Origin: Rodentibacter haemolyticus
GTDB lineage: Bacteria; Pseudomonadota; Gammaproteobacteria; Enterobacterales; Pasteurellaceae
Assembly (NCBI RefSeq): GCF_015356115.1
Contig: NZ_CP063056.1
Span: 372,001-436,000 of the forward strand
Length of the DNA: 64,000 bases
Reading direction: 5' to 3'
Position numbers and translations under genes: made by a program. The notes beneath the pieces were generated by a model. That model searched no databases. It was not told the DNA's origin and saw only the letters and a list, made by a program, of their open reading frames with translations. This document shows positions 26,640-35,892 of the stretch, in pieces. The first letter of the stretch is position 1. The number at the start of each line of letters is the position of its first letter.

Positions 26640-27530
26640 CTAAAAATTTTTCAACCAACCTAATTTAGTACTCAACACATTGTAATAATTATAGGTTTTA
26701 AGGTGCAATAAACGCAATTTATGCATACTTTTCTCAATATGTACAACATCGTCAGGTGTAAAATCCAGTGCAATTTGGCTATCACACCCTACCTCTAATT
26801 GAGAAGTATTATGTTCTGCAAAACGAATGGAGATTTTACTATCACCATCAATGACTAACGGACGTGATGTCAATGTATGAGGAAACATCGGTACGAGGGC
26901 GATAGCATTCAAATTAGGGGTTAATATCGGACCGCCGGCAGAAAGGGAATAGGCAGTAGAACCCGTTGGAGTAGAAACAATCAAACCGTCTGAACGCTGT
27001 GAAAAAGCAAACTTGTCATTGATATATACGTGAAAATCAATCATATGCGCAATTTTTGCCGGGTGAATAACAGCTTCATTGACGGCATAACCTGATGAGA
27101 TAATATCCTCTTCCCGTTCGATCTTGGCTTCCAATAAAAAACGTTCTTCTACAAAAAATTCTCCTCGTTCGAGGCAGGCTTCCAGTTGTGCGTAAGCATT
27201 TTTCGGATCAATATCGGTTAAAAATCCCAAATTTCCACGGTTAATACCAATCAAGGCAATATTATATTTGGCTAAAATTCTCGCCCTGCCTAGCATATTG
27301 CCATCACCACCAATCACAATTGCTAATTGTGCCTGCTGACCGATTTCTTCCAATGTGGCAAGACTTTCCTTAGGGAGCGCCAATTTTTCCGCCACGTCTT
27401 TTTCCACTAACACGCGGTAGCCACGCTCCTGTAACCATTGCGCCAAATTTTTATGCATTTGCAAATTAACGTCATTGCGAGGCTTTCCCACTAGCCCGAT
27501 GGTTTTAAAAGAACGACATAAATGTTCCAT
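26640..27530 (-). CDS. nadK: NAD kinase
   Basis: The 296-residue enzyme phosphorylates NAD to NADP. The catalytic GGDGN at residues 74-78, GINRGNLGFLTD and the NAD-site STPTGSTAYSLSAGGPI are present. It is divergent from grpE and lies upstream of recN, the order nadK-recN being common in gamma-proteobacteria, but the 78-bp gap with LexA boxes suggests recN has its own promoter. Confidence 0.96.
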   Translation of the reverse strand: MEHLCRSFKTIGLVGKPRNDVNLQMHKNLAQWLQERGYRVLVEKDVAEKLALPKESLATLEEIGQQAQLAIVIGGDGNMLGRARILAKYNIALIGINRGNLGFLTDIDPKNAYAQLEACLERGEFFVEERFLLEAKIEREEDIISSGYAVNEAVIHPAKIAHMIDFHVYINDKFAFSQRSDGLIVSTPTGSTAYSLSAGGPILTPNLNAIALVPMFPHTLTSRPLVIDGDSKISIRFAEHNTSQLEVGCDSQIALDFTPDDVVHIEKSMHKLRLLHLKTYNYYNVLSTKLGWLKNF

Positions 27531-27576
27531 AGTTCACTCTTAAAATCATGCGAAAACTTCCTTAGTTTTGACCGCA

Positions 27577-27602
27577 CTTGAATTTAATATTTGTGCCATT
27601 AT
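27577..27602 (+). promoter_or_regulatory. Likely heat-shock (sigma-32) promoter of grpE
   Basis: CTTGAA (27577-27582) and CCATTAT (27596-27602) are spaced 13 bp apart, a partial fit to the sigma-32 consensus CTTGAAA and CCCCATNT. The -35 element overlaps an uptake-sequence core (ACCGCACTT at 27571-27579). Confidence 0.45.
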
Positions 27603-27683
27603 ATTACATAGCACCTGTCAAAAGTATGAATTTTATAGGAAGCTTGCTAAAATAGCTGAAACTTTGATTTACGGAGAACAATT

Positions 27684-28271
27684 ATGTCTGAACAAGAACA
27701 AAAATTTGAAAACACCGATGAGCTTGAGCTGGAAACTCAACAAGCGCAGACACAAGAAGAGGAGCAAACAGAAGATCCTTTAGAAGAAGCGATCGCTCGT
27801 GTACAAGAATTAGAAGAACAACTGAAAGCACAAGTGGAAGAAACTGCAAAAAAAGAACAGGATTTATTACTTCGTACCCGTGCAGAAATTGACAATATTC
27901 GCCGTCGCACCGAGCAAGATATTGAAAAAGCACATAAATTCGCTTTGGAAAAATTTTCAAAAGATATTTTGAATACGATCGATAATTTAGAACGCGCCCT
28001 TGCTACACCGGCAAATACCGAAGATGAAAGTATAAAAGCCCTATTTGACGGTGTCGAACTCACTTTAAAAGAATTGCTTTCAACCGTAGGTCGCTTTGGT
28101 GTTGAAGCAGTTGGCACAGTAGGTGAAGCATTTAACCCGGATTTACACCAAGCTATCTCAATGCAACCTGCTGAAGGATTTGAATCAAACCAAATCACAA
28201 CCGTGTTGCAAAAAGGCTACACCCTAAATGGTCGCGTCATTCGTCCGGCAATGGTGATGGTTGCGGCGTAA
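27684..28271 (+). CDS. grpE: Nucleotide exchange factor GrpE
   Basis: The 195-residue co-chaperone releases ADP from DnaK. It has an acidic, disordered N-terminus, a long coiled coil (about 35-95) with LRTRAEIDNIRRRTEQDIEKA, and the C-terminal beta domain with FNPDLHQAISM and GYTLNGRVIRPAMVMVA. GGAGAAC lies at good spacing. A GC hairpin with T-run follows at 28297. Confidence 0.97.
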   Translation: MSEQEQKFENTDELELETQQAQTQEEEQTEDPLEEAIARVQELEEQLKAQVEETAKKEQDLLLRTRAEIDNIRRRTEQDIEKAHKFALEKFSKDILNTIDNLERALATPANTEDESIKALFDGVELTLKELLSTVGRFGVEAVGTVGEAFNPDLHQAISMQPAEGFESNQITTVLQKGYTLNGRVIRPAMVMVAA

Positions 28272-28296
28272 TATTAAAACTTAAATGAATAAAGTG

Positions 28297-28320
28297 CGGT
28301 CGATTTTTCGGCCGTTTTTT
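28297..28320 (+). terminator. Terminator after grpE
   Basis: CGGTCG and CGGCCG form a 6-bp stem (one G-U) over a T-rich loop, followed by TTTTTT. The left arm is part of an uptake sequence. Confidence 0.65.
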
Positions 28321-28336
28321 ATTTCCTTTCCAAAGT

Positions 28337-28350
28337 TTGATCAAGATCAC
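28337..28350. promoter_or_regulatory. FNR-like (or CRP-like) site upstream of nrdD
   Basis: TTGATCAAGATCAC matches the FNR consensus TTGAT-N4-ATCAA at 9 of 10 bases; the wider TTTGATCAAGATCACA also matches CRP at 9 of 10. FNR fits an anaerobic reductase gene better. Confidence 0.5.
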
Positions 28351-28452
28351 ATAAATAACATTTTATTTGAGATTAGTTCTCAATAATAAAAATCAACTAT
28401 AGCCAGTAAAATCAACAGCTCAGATGATTTTTCGTCTTATTATTCAATAAAA

Positions 28453-28500
28453 ACACTACATATTGTGTGTTGATTATCTTTTTAGATCTATATATAGTGC
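28453..28500 (+). promoter_or_regulatory. Tandem NrdR boxes before nrdD
   Basis: ACACTACATATTGTGT (28453-28468) is close to the NrdR box consensus, and GATCTATATATAGTGC (28485-28500) is a second, weaker match. Their starts are 32 bp apart, about three DNA turns, the spacing typical of NrdR pairs. Confidence 0.7.
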
Positions 28501-28538
28501 TTCGTAAATTTTGGAAACACAATATATCGGAGCATACA

Positions 28539-30662
28539 ATGAAAAATTTCCAAGTCGTCAAACGTGATGGTTCACGTGCTGATTTTGAAATTCAACGCAT
28601 TATTCAGGCTGTTAAAAAAGCGACAAGTGCGGTCAATATTCACGATGAATTTTATTGTCATCAAATCGGGCAAGAGGTAGGCAATGAGATCTTTACCCGC
28701 CACCAACAAGAGATAGACATCAATCAAATTCAAAAAATCGTTGAAGACAAATTAATGGCGAGCCGATACCCTCAAATTGCGCGCGCCTATATTGAATACC
28801 GTCATGATCGGGATTTAGCACGTGAAAAACGTAGTCAACTCACAAAAGAAATTGAAGGTTTGATTGAACAAAGCAACATAGAATTGCTCAACGAAAACGC
28901 CAATAAAGATGCGAAAGTTATTCCCACTCAGCGTGATTTACTTGCCGGTATCGTAGCGAAGCACTATGCCAAGCGTCATATTCTTCCACGTGATGTTGTG
29001 GAAGCTCATGAAAAAGGTGAAATTCATTATCACGATCTTGATTACGCCCCTTTCTTCCCAATGTTCAACTGTATGTTGGTTGATTTAAAAGGAATGCTCT
29101 CCCGCGGCTTTAAAATGGGCAATGCGGAAATCGAGCCGCCGAAATCAATAGGTACGGCAACCGCTGTTACGGCACAAATTATCGCACAGGTCGCCAGCCA
29201 TATTTACGGCGGCACAACAATTAATCGAATTGATGAAGTGCTTGCCCCTTATGTGCAAATAAGCTATGAAAAACATTTAAAAAATGCGCAGGAATGGAAT
29301 ATAGCGGATGCGAAAGGCTACGCCGACACACTGATTGAAAAGGAATGTTTTGATGCTTTCCAATCCTTAGAATATGAAGTCAATACGCTTCATACTTCTA
29401 ACGGTCAAACACCCTTTGTTACCTTTGGTTTTGGCCTTGGTACAAGCTGGCAGGCAAGATTAATTCAGCAATCTATTTTGAAGAACCGTATCCGTGGCTT
29501 AGGCAAAAATCACAAAACGCCGGTTTTCCCAAAACTTGTGTTCACCATTAAAAAAGGACTAAATCAAACACAAGGCGATCCGAATTACGATATTAAACAG
29601 CTTGCCTTAGAATGTGCCTCTAAGCGAATGTATCCGGACATTCTCAATTATGATCAAGTCGTGAAAGTCACGGGTTCTTTCAAAGCGCCGATGGGTTGCC
29701 GGAGTTTCTTGGGGGCTTATGAAGAACAAGGGACAGAAATTCACGATGGACGCAACAATCTGGGTGTTGTGAGCCTGAACCTACCGCGCATTGCGTTGGA
29801 ATCTAAAAACGAAGCGGAATTTTACCGCACTTTAGATGAACGCCTTGCGATTGCGAAAAAAGCCTTAATGACACGTATCGCCCGTCTTGAAAACACCAAA
29901 GCACGTGTAGCGCCTATTCTTTATATGGAAGGGGCATGCGGCGTACGTTTGAACGCCAACGATAATGTGGCACAAATTTTCAAAAACGGACGTGCTTCTA
30001 TTTCCCTTGGCTATATCGGCATTCATGAAACCGTTAATGCTCTCTACAATCAAGGACACATTTTTGATGATGAACAATTACGAGAAAAAGGTATTGCGAT
30101 TGTTCGCCACTTAAGCGCTACCGTAAAACAATGGCAAAAAGAAACCGGCTATGCCTTTAGCCTATACTCAACCCCGAGTGAAAACCTATGCGACCGCTTC
30201 TGTCGCCTTGATACGAAACAATTCGGTATTATTGAAGGCGTAACGGATAAGGGCTACTACACCAACAGCTATCACTTGGATGTAGAAAAAAAGGTCAACC
30301 CTTACGATAAACTTGATTTTGAAATGGCTTACCCTCCATTGGCAAGCGGCGGTTTTATTTGCTATGGGGAATACCCGAATATTCAACACAACCTGAAAGC
30401 ACTCGAAGACGTGTGGGATTACAGTTATGACCGCGTGCCTTATTATGGAACCAATACACCTATTGACGAATGCTACGAATGTGGTTTTACCGGCGAGTTT
30501 GAATGCACCAGTAAAGGCTTCGTCTGCCCGAAATGCGGCAATCACGATAGCGCAAAAGTTTCCGTTACCCGCCGCGTGTGCGGTTACCTAGGCAGTCCTG
30601 ATGCCCGCCCATTCAATGCAGGTAAACAAGAAGAAGTAAAACGCCGAGTAAAACATCTTTAA
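28539..30662 (+). CDS. nrdD: Anaerobic ribonucleoside-triphosphate reductase
   Basis: The 707-residue glycyl-radical enzyme reduces ribonucleoside triphosphates with formate as reductant. It has an N-terminal ATP-cone (about 5-95), the catalytic barrel with MGCRSFLGAY and NLGVVSLNLPRIA, a C-terminal zinc site (CYECGFTGEFECTSKGF... then CPKCG) and the radical loop RVCGYLG with Gly about 682. A longer reading from 28467 is unlikely; CGGAG precedes the ATG at 28539. nrdG lies 16 kb away. Formate use links it loosely to the formate dehydrogenase locus. Confidence 0.96.
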   Translation: MKNFQVVKRDGSRADFEIQRIIQAVKKATSAVNIHDEFYCHQIGQEVGNEIFTRHQQEIDINQIQKIVEDKLMASRYPQIARAYIEYRHDRDLAREKRSQLTKEIEGLIEQSNIELLNENANKDAKVIPTQRDLLAGIVAKHYAKRHILPRDVVEAHEKGEIHYHDLDYAPFFPMFNCMLVDLKGMLSRGFKMGNAEIEPPKSIGTATAVTAQIIAQVASHIYGGTTINRIDEVLAPYVQISYEKHLKNAQEWNIADAKGYADTLIEKECFDAFQSLEYEVNTLHTSNGQTPFVTFGFGLGTSWQARLIQQSILKNRIRGLGKNHKTPVFPKLVFTIKKGLNQTQGDPNYDIKQLALECASKRMYPDILNYDQVVKVTGSFKAPMGCRSFLGAYEEQGTEIHDGRNNLGVVSLNLPRIALESKNEAEFYRTLDERLAIAKKALMTRIARLENTKARVAPILYMEGACGVRLNANDNVAQIFKNGRASISLGYIGIHETVNALYNQGHIFDDEQLREKGIAIVRHLSATVKQWQKETGYAFSLYSTPSENLCDRFCRLDTKQFGIIEGVTDKGYYTNSYHLDVEKKVNPYDKLDFEMAYPPLASGGFICYGEYPNIQHNLKALEDVWDYSYDRVPYYGTNTPIDECYECGFTGEFECTSKGFVCPKCGNHDSAKVSVTRRVCGYLGSPDARPFNAGKQEEVKRRVKHL

Positions 30663-30685
30663 CGGAAAAAGTGCGGTTAATTTAC

Positions 30686-30820
30686 CGCATTATGTAACAC
30701 TCACACAAAGAGAGACGCAGGGCAGCGCAACTTGTTGCCCACCATTGAAATTCTCCATTTTAAATCGGTGGGCAAAAATTTGCCCACCCTACAATGATTT
30801 ATACAAGCTACATAATATCG
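30686..30820. repeat. Dispersed intergenic repeat, copy C (nrdD-afuC)
   Basis: Left end CGCATTATGTAACACTCACAC (30686 on, shown in part) and right end, read in reverse from 30820, CGATATTATGTAGCTTGTAT. Interior has TTGTTGCCCACC and a near-perfect 22-bp palindrome of GGTGGGCAAA arms (30767-30788) ending in CCCTAC. The whole copy lies inside an inverted uptake-sequence pair (30669-30677 and 30830-30838), so it may also act as terminator for the convergent genes. Confidence 0.75.
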
Positions 30821-30842
30821 TTAATTTTAACCGCACTTTTGA

Positions 30843-31892
30843 TTATTCTTTTCTCAATAAAAATATGCCCTGTTCCGATAGATTTACATAGGCTTGTTTG
30901 AGATTTGCATTGAAATCTTCCGGTTTGCAGTTGATGAGTAGCTCTTTGCCGGCCCAAGTCGCAACCACTTCCCAATGATTGCCCATATAAACCGCACTTT
31001 TTATATCGCAACATTGCACTTCCGCCCCCTCATCAGCCAAGAAAACAGATTCAGGACGAATTCCGACTAAACATTCGCCGTCCGCCAAATTGAATTGTTC
31101 TGCCTTAGAGAGTGGAAATTGATAACCGTTAATATCCACTATGCCATTTTGTAATTTTCCATCAAAAATACTGGATTCCCCCATAAAATTCGCCAAAAAT
31201 AAAGAATTAGGACGAAGATAAAGTTCTTTTGCCGGTGCTTTTTGCATAATTTTACCTTTGTGCATTACAATGACTTCGTCCGATACGGCAAAGGCTTCCG
31301 TTTGATCATGTGTAACATATAAAGACGTAATACCTAGCCGTTGTTGTAATTCACGAATTTTTTCCCGCATTGAACGGCGAAGATTGGCATCTAAGTTACT
31401 TAAGGGTTCATCAAACAAGAGAACTTTGGGTTTCAACACTAATGCCCGAGCCAAGGCTACTCGTTGTTGCTGTCCACCGGAAATTTGATCCACAAAGCGA
31501 TCTTCAAAACCAGCCAAATCCACCAATTCTAACGCTTCTTTTACTCTTTGTTGTCGCTCTTCCTTGCCTACCCCTTGCATTTTCAAGCCGTAGCCGACAT
31601 TATCCCCAATGCTCATATGCGGGAACAGTGCGTAGGATTGGAACACAATACAAATATCACGGTTTTGAATAGACGATTTTGTAACGTCCTCTCCGTCAAT
31701 AAAAATTTCACCGGATGTCGGGGTTTCTAACCCTGCAACCAAACGTAAAACCGTTGTCTTCCCACAGCCTGAAGGTCCTAGTAAGGTCACCATTGTGCCA
31801 CGCTTAATGGTTAAATCTAAATTATCGATCACCACCGCTTTGCCGAAAGCCTTGGTGATATTTTTTAATACTAAGAAATCATTACTACTCAT
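30843..31892 (-). CDS. afuC: AfuC, ABC transporter ATPase (hexose-phosphate/iron type)
   Basis: The 349-residue ATPase drives import by AfuAB. Walker A GPSGCGKT at 39-46, signature ISGGQ at 137-141, Walker B ending DEP at 161-163, and a C-terminal TOBE-like domain. The family (FbpC/AfuC) was first annotated for ferric iron, but AfuABC of Actinobacillus pleuropneumoniae has been shown to import sugar phosphates. It is the last gene of afuABC, 23 bp after the afuB stop. Confidence 0.9.
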   Translation of the reverse strand: MSSNDFLVLKNITKAFGKAVVIDNLDLTIKRGTMVTLLGPSGCGKTTVLRLVAGLETPTSGEIFIDGEDVTKSSIQNRDICIVFQSYALFPHMSIGDNVGYGLKMQGVGKEERQQRVKEALELVDLAGFEDRFVDQISGGQQQRVALARALVLKPKVLLFDEPLSNLDANLRRSMREKIRELQQRLGITSLYVTHDQTEAFAVSDEVIVMHKGKIMQKAPAKELYLRPNSLFLANFMGESSIFDGKLQNGIVDINGYQFPLSKAEQFNLADGECLVGIRPESVFLADEGAEVQCCDIKSAVYMGNHWEVVATWAGKELLINCKPEDFNANLKQAYVNLSEQGIFLLRKE

Positions 31893-31915
31893 AATTTTAC
31901 CTGCCGCTTAACGAA

Positions 31916-33973
31916 TTAATTCATTTTCTTTGCTTTAGAACGGGAAATACGTGTATCGCCTACAATCCAGTCGAAAAATAAAATAATCGCCATCATTACC
32001 ACAATCAACAGTGAACCATAGGCAATAGCGATACCGTATTCACCGTCTTCAACACGATTTAAAATATATGCCGTTGCCACACGTGTATCCGCCGTCACCA
32101 AGAAAATAATTGCACTTACGGTTGTCATCGCACGAACGAAACTGGTAACCAGCGCAGAAAGCAATGCCGGTTTCAACAATGGCAATACAATATACCAAAG
32201 GGTTTTCCACGAATTACCTTTTAGAGAAAGAGAGGCTTCATCTAAGGATTTATCCAATTGTCCCAACCCTGCGATAGCCGCACGCATACCAATCGGCAGA
32301 TCACGCATTACCATTGAAATAATCACAATAATACCCGTGCCGGTAATATAAAGCGGCGCATTGTTAAAGGCTAAAATATAGGAAACGCCTGCTACTGTTC
32401 CCGGTACGGCAAAGCAAAGCATTGTTAAAAACTCAAGGGATTTTTTACCTTGAAAATCTTTACGTACCACGATATAGGCAATCAATAACCCGAAGAATGC
32501 CGTCAATGGTGCGGCGATACCGGCATAAATCAAGGTATTGATGAGTGACGGCCACGCACCGCTGCTAAAATCTTGACCGAATAACATCTTGTAGTTTTTC
32601 AATGTCAGCGTGTAATCTACTCCCCAGTTCACAGTGAAACTACCGTAGAAAATGCTGCCGTAAAGGGCAATATTAAATACCATCCACAAGCCAAGCATTG
32701 CGATAATGGTATATTTCAAACCGGTAGGTAAATCTTGTACGTCCCCGCGATAAGATTTTCCGGAAACCGTTACATAAGAGCGGTTACCAATCCAAATATA
32801 TTGAATAATAAAAATCGCTAATGAGAAGATTAACAACATTGAACCCAAAGTGCTCGCCGAGGCATAATCCAATTGCGATCCTGCAATATAAAAATAGATT
32901 TGCGTTGCAATCACATCAAAGCTGCCACCCAACACCAGCGGGTTACTAAAATCTGCAAGAGATTGGATAAATACGATTAAGAATGAATTTGCCAATGCCG
33001 GACGGAGCAAGGGAAAAATAATGTTATAGAAAGTTTGATAGCGATTTGCCCGTAGCGTGTAAGAGGCTTCTTCAATAGAGGGGTGAACGGATTTCAACGC
33101 GCCGTCTAAAATCATAAAAGAAACCGGGGTCAATGCGAGGATCTGTGCAATCGCAATACCGTTAAAACCATAAAGCCAGTTGTAATTAGTAAACCCTAAA
33201 TGCGTGCTCAACAACTCCGTCACATAGCCGGAACGCCCTAGCATTAAAGTCACCCCCAAGCCGACAACAAACGGTGGTGTTACGATGGGTAAAATGGAGA
33301 AAATTTTACCGATAAAAGCGGTTCTACGCGCAATACGTGTGGTGTAAAGAGCAAATGCTAAACCGAATACCGTGGAAACAAGCCCGACAAATCCCGATAA
33401 CAGAAGTGAATTACTAATCACACGCACAATGTAGTTTTGCGTTAAAATACGCATCACCTGTTGTGGTGCAAAGGTGTCGCCGTCATAAAACATTGATACA
33501 AAAATCGCCAACGTCGGATATACGATAAAAAAGAAGATCAGCAAAATAATACAAAGCAAGGAAGCAATAATAAATTTATCTCCTTGCATCACTTTCAGTT
33601 TCGCCAATGAAAGGGTCGCCAATGCCGTATAACCGATGAGCAATACCATGACGGCATAGCCCATACTGATTTTGTATAATGTCGCACTGACAAACATAAA
33701 TAAGACGGAAAGTGCGGTTAAAAATAGCTCCGTTTTTGCCTGTTGTAACCTTGATAATTTAAGAAACGGCAATACGCCGTACGCAATAACGGGCAAAAAC
33801 CACGACCAAGTAAGATCCAAAGAAGCCCATCCCATCGCCTCAAAATACTCATCGGCGGTACTATCAAATAAGCCGTAATCCAGTGCGTGAGAAGGCAGAA
33901 ACAAAAACGCCAACAAAGATAAAATAATCCAAAAGTTGGCAGAATGTAGAATGGAAAGTTTTTTTGCGTTCAT
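31916..33973 (-). CDS. afuB: AfuB, fused two-domain ABC permease
   Basis: The 685-residue inner-membrane protein holds two permease domains in one chain. Each half has an EAA loop: EASYTLRANRYQTFYNIIFP in the first and EASLSLKGNSWKTLWYIVLP in the second. An extra group of membrane spans lies at the N-terminus (about residues 10-140). Such double permeases are typical for AfuB/FbpB-type systems. It lies between afuA and afuC with short gaps, indicating one transcript. Confidence 0.9.
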   Translation of the reverse strand: MNAKKLSILHSANFWIILSLLAFLFLPSHALDYGLFDSTADEYFEAMGWASLDLTWSWFLPVIAYGVLPFLKLSRLQQAKTELFLTALSVLFMFVSATLYKISMGYAVMVLLIGYTALATLSLAKLKVMQGDKFIIASLLCIILLIFFFIVYPTLAIFVSMFYDGDTFAPQQVMRILTQNYIVRVISNSLLLSGFVGLVSTVFGLAFALYTTRIARRTAFIGKIFSILPIVTPPFVVGLGVTLMLGRSGYVTELLSTHLGFTNYNWLYGFNGIAIAQILALTPVSFMILDGALKSVHPSIEEASYTLRANRYQTFYNIIFPLLRPALANSFLIVFIQSLADFSNPLVLGGSFDVIATQIYFYIAGSQLDYASASTLGSMLLIFSLAIFIIQYIWIGNRSYVTVSGKSYRGDVQDLPTGLKYTIIAMLGLWMVFNIALYGSIFYGSFTVNWGVDYTLTLKNYKMLFGQDFSSGAWPSLINTLIYAGIAAPLTAFFGLLIAYIVVRKDFQGKKSLEFLTMLCFAVPGTVAGVSYILAFNNAPLYITGTGIIVIISMVMRDLPIGMRAAIAGLGQLDKSLDEASLSLKGNSWKTLWYIVLPLLKPALLSALVTSFVRAMTTVSAIIFLVTADTRVATAYILNRVEDGEYGIAIAYGSLLIVVMMAIILFFDWIVGDTRISRSKAKKMN

Positions 33974-34036
33974 ACAACCTCGCAGAAGGTAAAAAGATGA
34001 AACAGCAGATAATCTACCGTTTCATTATTGATATCG

Positions 34037-35077
34037 TTATTTAGCCAACTTCACTTCTTGTACCCATTTTTCAATCAAGTATTTGCGTTGTTCCGTTGCA
34101 CCGTATTTTTCAAAATTATAATTGATTAAATTAAGTTTGTTAGGCTCAAAAGCACTCGGCGATTGCTCCGCAGCCGTATTCGTTAAGGTTTGTAAAGAAT
34201 CACCTTGTTTCCAAGCCAATTCCTGACCTTCTTTAGATAACGCCCAATCTACGAACAATTTTGCATTATCCATATTACGAGCTCCTTTTAGAATACTCAC
34301 ACCGCCTAATTCATATCCCGTTCCCTCACAAGGCACCACTAATTCCAGTGGCGCTCCCTGACGTTTTTCAAGCGCATAATCATGTAAGAAACCGATACCG
34401 ACAACCGCCTCGCCACGCGCTGCATTACGGGATGGTGTAATTCCTGATTTGGTGTATTGTGAAACATTCGGATGCAACGCTTTCAAAAATTCAAAGGCCT
34501 GATTTTCACCCCAAAGTTGAACAAAAGTCGCCAACGCAGTGTAGGCTGTGCCGGCACTTTGCGGATCAGCCACTTGCACTTCACCTTTTAAACGGGGATC
34601 GGTTAAATCTTTCCAGCATTTCGGTACTTCTTTAATCCCTAATTTTGCCAAACGTTCGGTATTCACCCCAAAACCTAAAATCCCCATATAAATAGCGGAA
34701 ACATAATGACCTTTCGTTTTTGCCGGATCACGGAAACGTTCAACAATTTCATCAATATGCTTGGATTTATAGGGTTCCACTAAACCGAGTTCCGCAGCTT
34801 GAGCTTGAGGATCGAACGTGCCGCCGAACCATACATCCGCTTGCGGATTATTTTTTTCCGCTTCCACCTTCGCAAAAGTACTCCCTGAACCATTACGAAT
34901 GAAAGAGGTTTTTACATCATATTTTTCGCCGAAAGCCTTTGTTGTCGTTTCGCACAAAATATTCGTAGCACTACAATATACAACCAAACGACCTTTTGCA
35001 TTTGTTGCTGCGGATACACTTAAACCCGCCGCTAAAAGTGCGGTTGAAACAGAAAGAGAAATTTTATTGAACTTCAT
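34037..35077 (-). CDS. afuA: AfuA, periplasmic sugar-phosphate-binding protein
   Basis: The 346-residue precursor has a signal peptide with likely cleavage after TNA (residue 27). It belongs to the AfuA/FbpA-fold group. From memory of the A. pleuropneumoniae AfuA structure, sugar phosphates are held by His205, Asp206 and Glu229 of the mature protein; here His232, Asp233 (FLHDYA) and Glu256 (TGYELGG) correspond exactly after subtracting 27. Four cysteines (C35, C42, C154, C250) suggest two disulfides. Hence hexose phosphate is more likely than ferric iron. GGAGTG before the ATG at 35077 sets the start. A CRP-type site lies about 60 bp upstream; no convincing Fur box is seen. Confidence 0.88.
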   Translation of the reverse strand: MKFNKISLSVSTALLAAGLSVSAATNAKGRLVVYCSATNILCETTTKAFGEKYDVKTSFIRNGSGSTFAKVEAEKNNPQADVWFGGTFDPQAQAAELGLVEPYKSKHIDEIVERFRDPAKTKGHYVSAIYMGILGFGVNTERLAKLGIKEVPKCWKDLTDPRLKGEVQVADPQSAGTAYTALATFVQLWGENQAFEFLKALHPNVSQYTKSGITPSRNAARGEAVVGIGFLHDYALEKRQGAPLELVVPCEGTGYELGGVSILKGARNMDNAKLFVDWALSKEGQELAWKQGDSLQTLTNTAAEQSPSAFEPNKLNLINYNFEKYGATEQRKYLIEKWVQEVKLAK

Positions 35078-35135
35078 AGTAAACACTCCATTGTACTAAA
35101 GCGCTAAAATCTTATTCGAAAACAAAAAATAATAC

Positions 35136-35151
35136 CGTGATGATTCTCACA
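35136..35151 (-). promoter_or_regulatory. CRP-like site upstream of afuA
   Basis: Read on the minus strand, TGTGAGAATCATCACG matches TGTGA-N6-TCACA at 9 of 10 bases and lies 59 bp from the afuA start. It supports carbohydrate control of afuABC. It could in principle serve udk on the other strand. Confidence 0.65.
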
Positions 35152-35242
35152 GTTTTGAAATTTAACCGAAAAAATAAAGGTGAAATCAACCGCACTTTTC
35201 TTTATAATTCGGGAAATTATTCTCATCTTTCAAATTATATTT

Positions 35243-35884
35243 ATGCCAGATTCATCTTGTATTATTATCGCCGTTACCGGTGCCTCCGCCTCAGGAAAAA
35301 GTTCCATCGCCTCCACCGTTCACAGAGAACTTTGCCACGAATTAGGTTGCCAGCAAATCGGTATTATCGCCGAAGATAGCTATTATAAAGATCAAAGTCA
35401 TTTGGCGATGACCGAACGAGAGAAAACCAACTATGATCATCCTAATTCAATGGATCGTGATTTACTTATCCGGCATTTAAAAGATTTAAAAGCCGGTAAG
35501 GCCGTTGATATTCCGGTTTACAGCTATGTGGAACACACCCGTACAGACGAAACCACACACTTTACGCCAAAACGTATTGTAATCTTGGAAGGCATTTTAT
35601 TACTGACAGACGAACGTGTCCGCCAATTGAGTGATATTTCGGTCTTTGTGGATACGCCACTGGATATTTGTTTTATCCGCCGCCTACAACGTGATATGGA
35701 AGAACGCGGTCGTTCACTCCAATCCGTTATCGATCAATATCGTGCGACAGTCCGTCCGATGTTCTTACAATTTATTGAGCCGTCTAAACAATATGCCGAT
35801 ATTGTTATTCCACGCGGTGGAAAAAACCGCATTGCGATTAATATGCTGAAAGCTCAAATTCTTCATTTATTGAATCAAAAATAG
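35243..35884 (+). CDS. udk: Uridine kinase
   Basis: The 213-residue enzyme phosphorylates uridine and cytidine in pyrimidine salvage. P-loop GASASGKS at residues 13-20, EDSYYKDQSHL, YDHPNSMD and PRGGKNRIAI are family marks. A longer reading from 35180 exists; ATG 35243 gives the family N-terminus though the ribosome-binding site is weak. It is followed 8 bp later by dcd, linking salvage and dCTP use. Confidence 0.96.
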   Translation: MPDSSCIIIAVTGASASGKSSIASTVHRELCHELGCQQIGIIAEDSYYKDQSHLAMTEREKTNYDHPNSMDRDLLIRHLKDLKAGKAVDIPVYSYVEHTRTDETTHFTPKRIVILEGILLLTDERVRQLSDISVFVDTPLDICFIRRLQRDMEERGRSLQSVIDQYRATVRPMFLQFIEPSKQYADIVIPRGGKNRIAINMLKAQILHLLNQK

Positions 35885-35892
35885 GAGAAGTT

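Noticed and set aside
27737..28198. 153-codon frame opposite grpE
   Set aside because: Serine/cysteine-rich shadow of the GrpE coiled-coil codons; no initiation signal.
35100..35242. Fur box upstream of afuA (GATTCTCA-like segments)
   Set aside because: The segments match Fur only in part, while the same stretch matches CRP at 9 of 10 bases.
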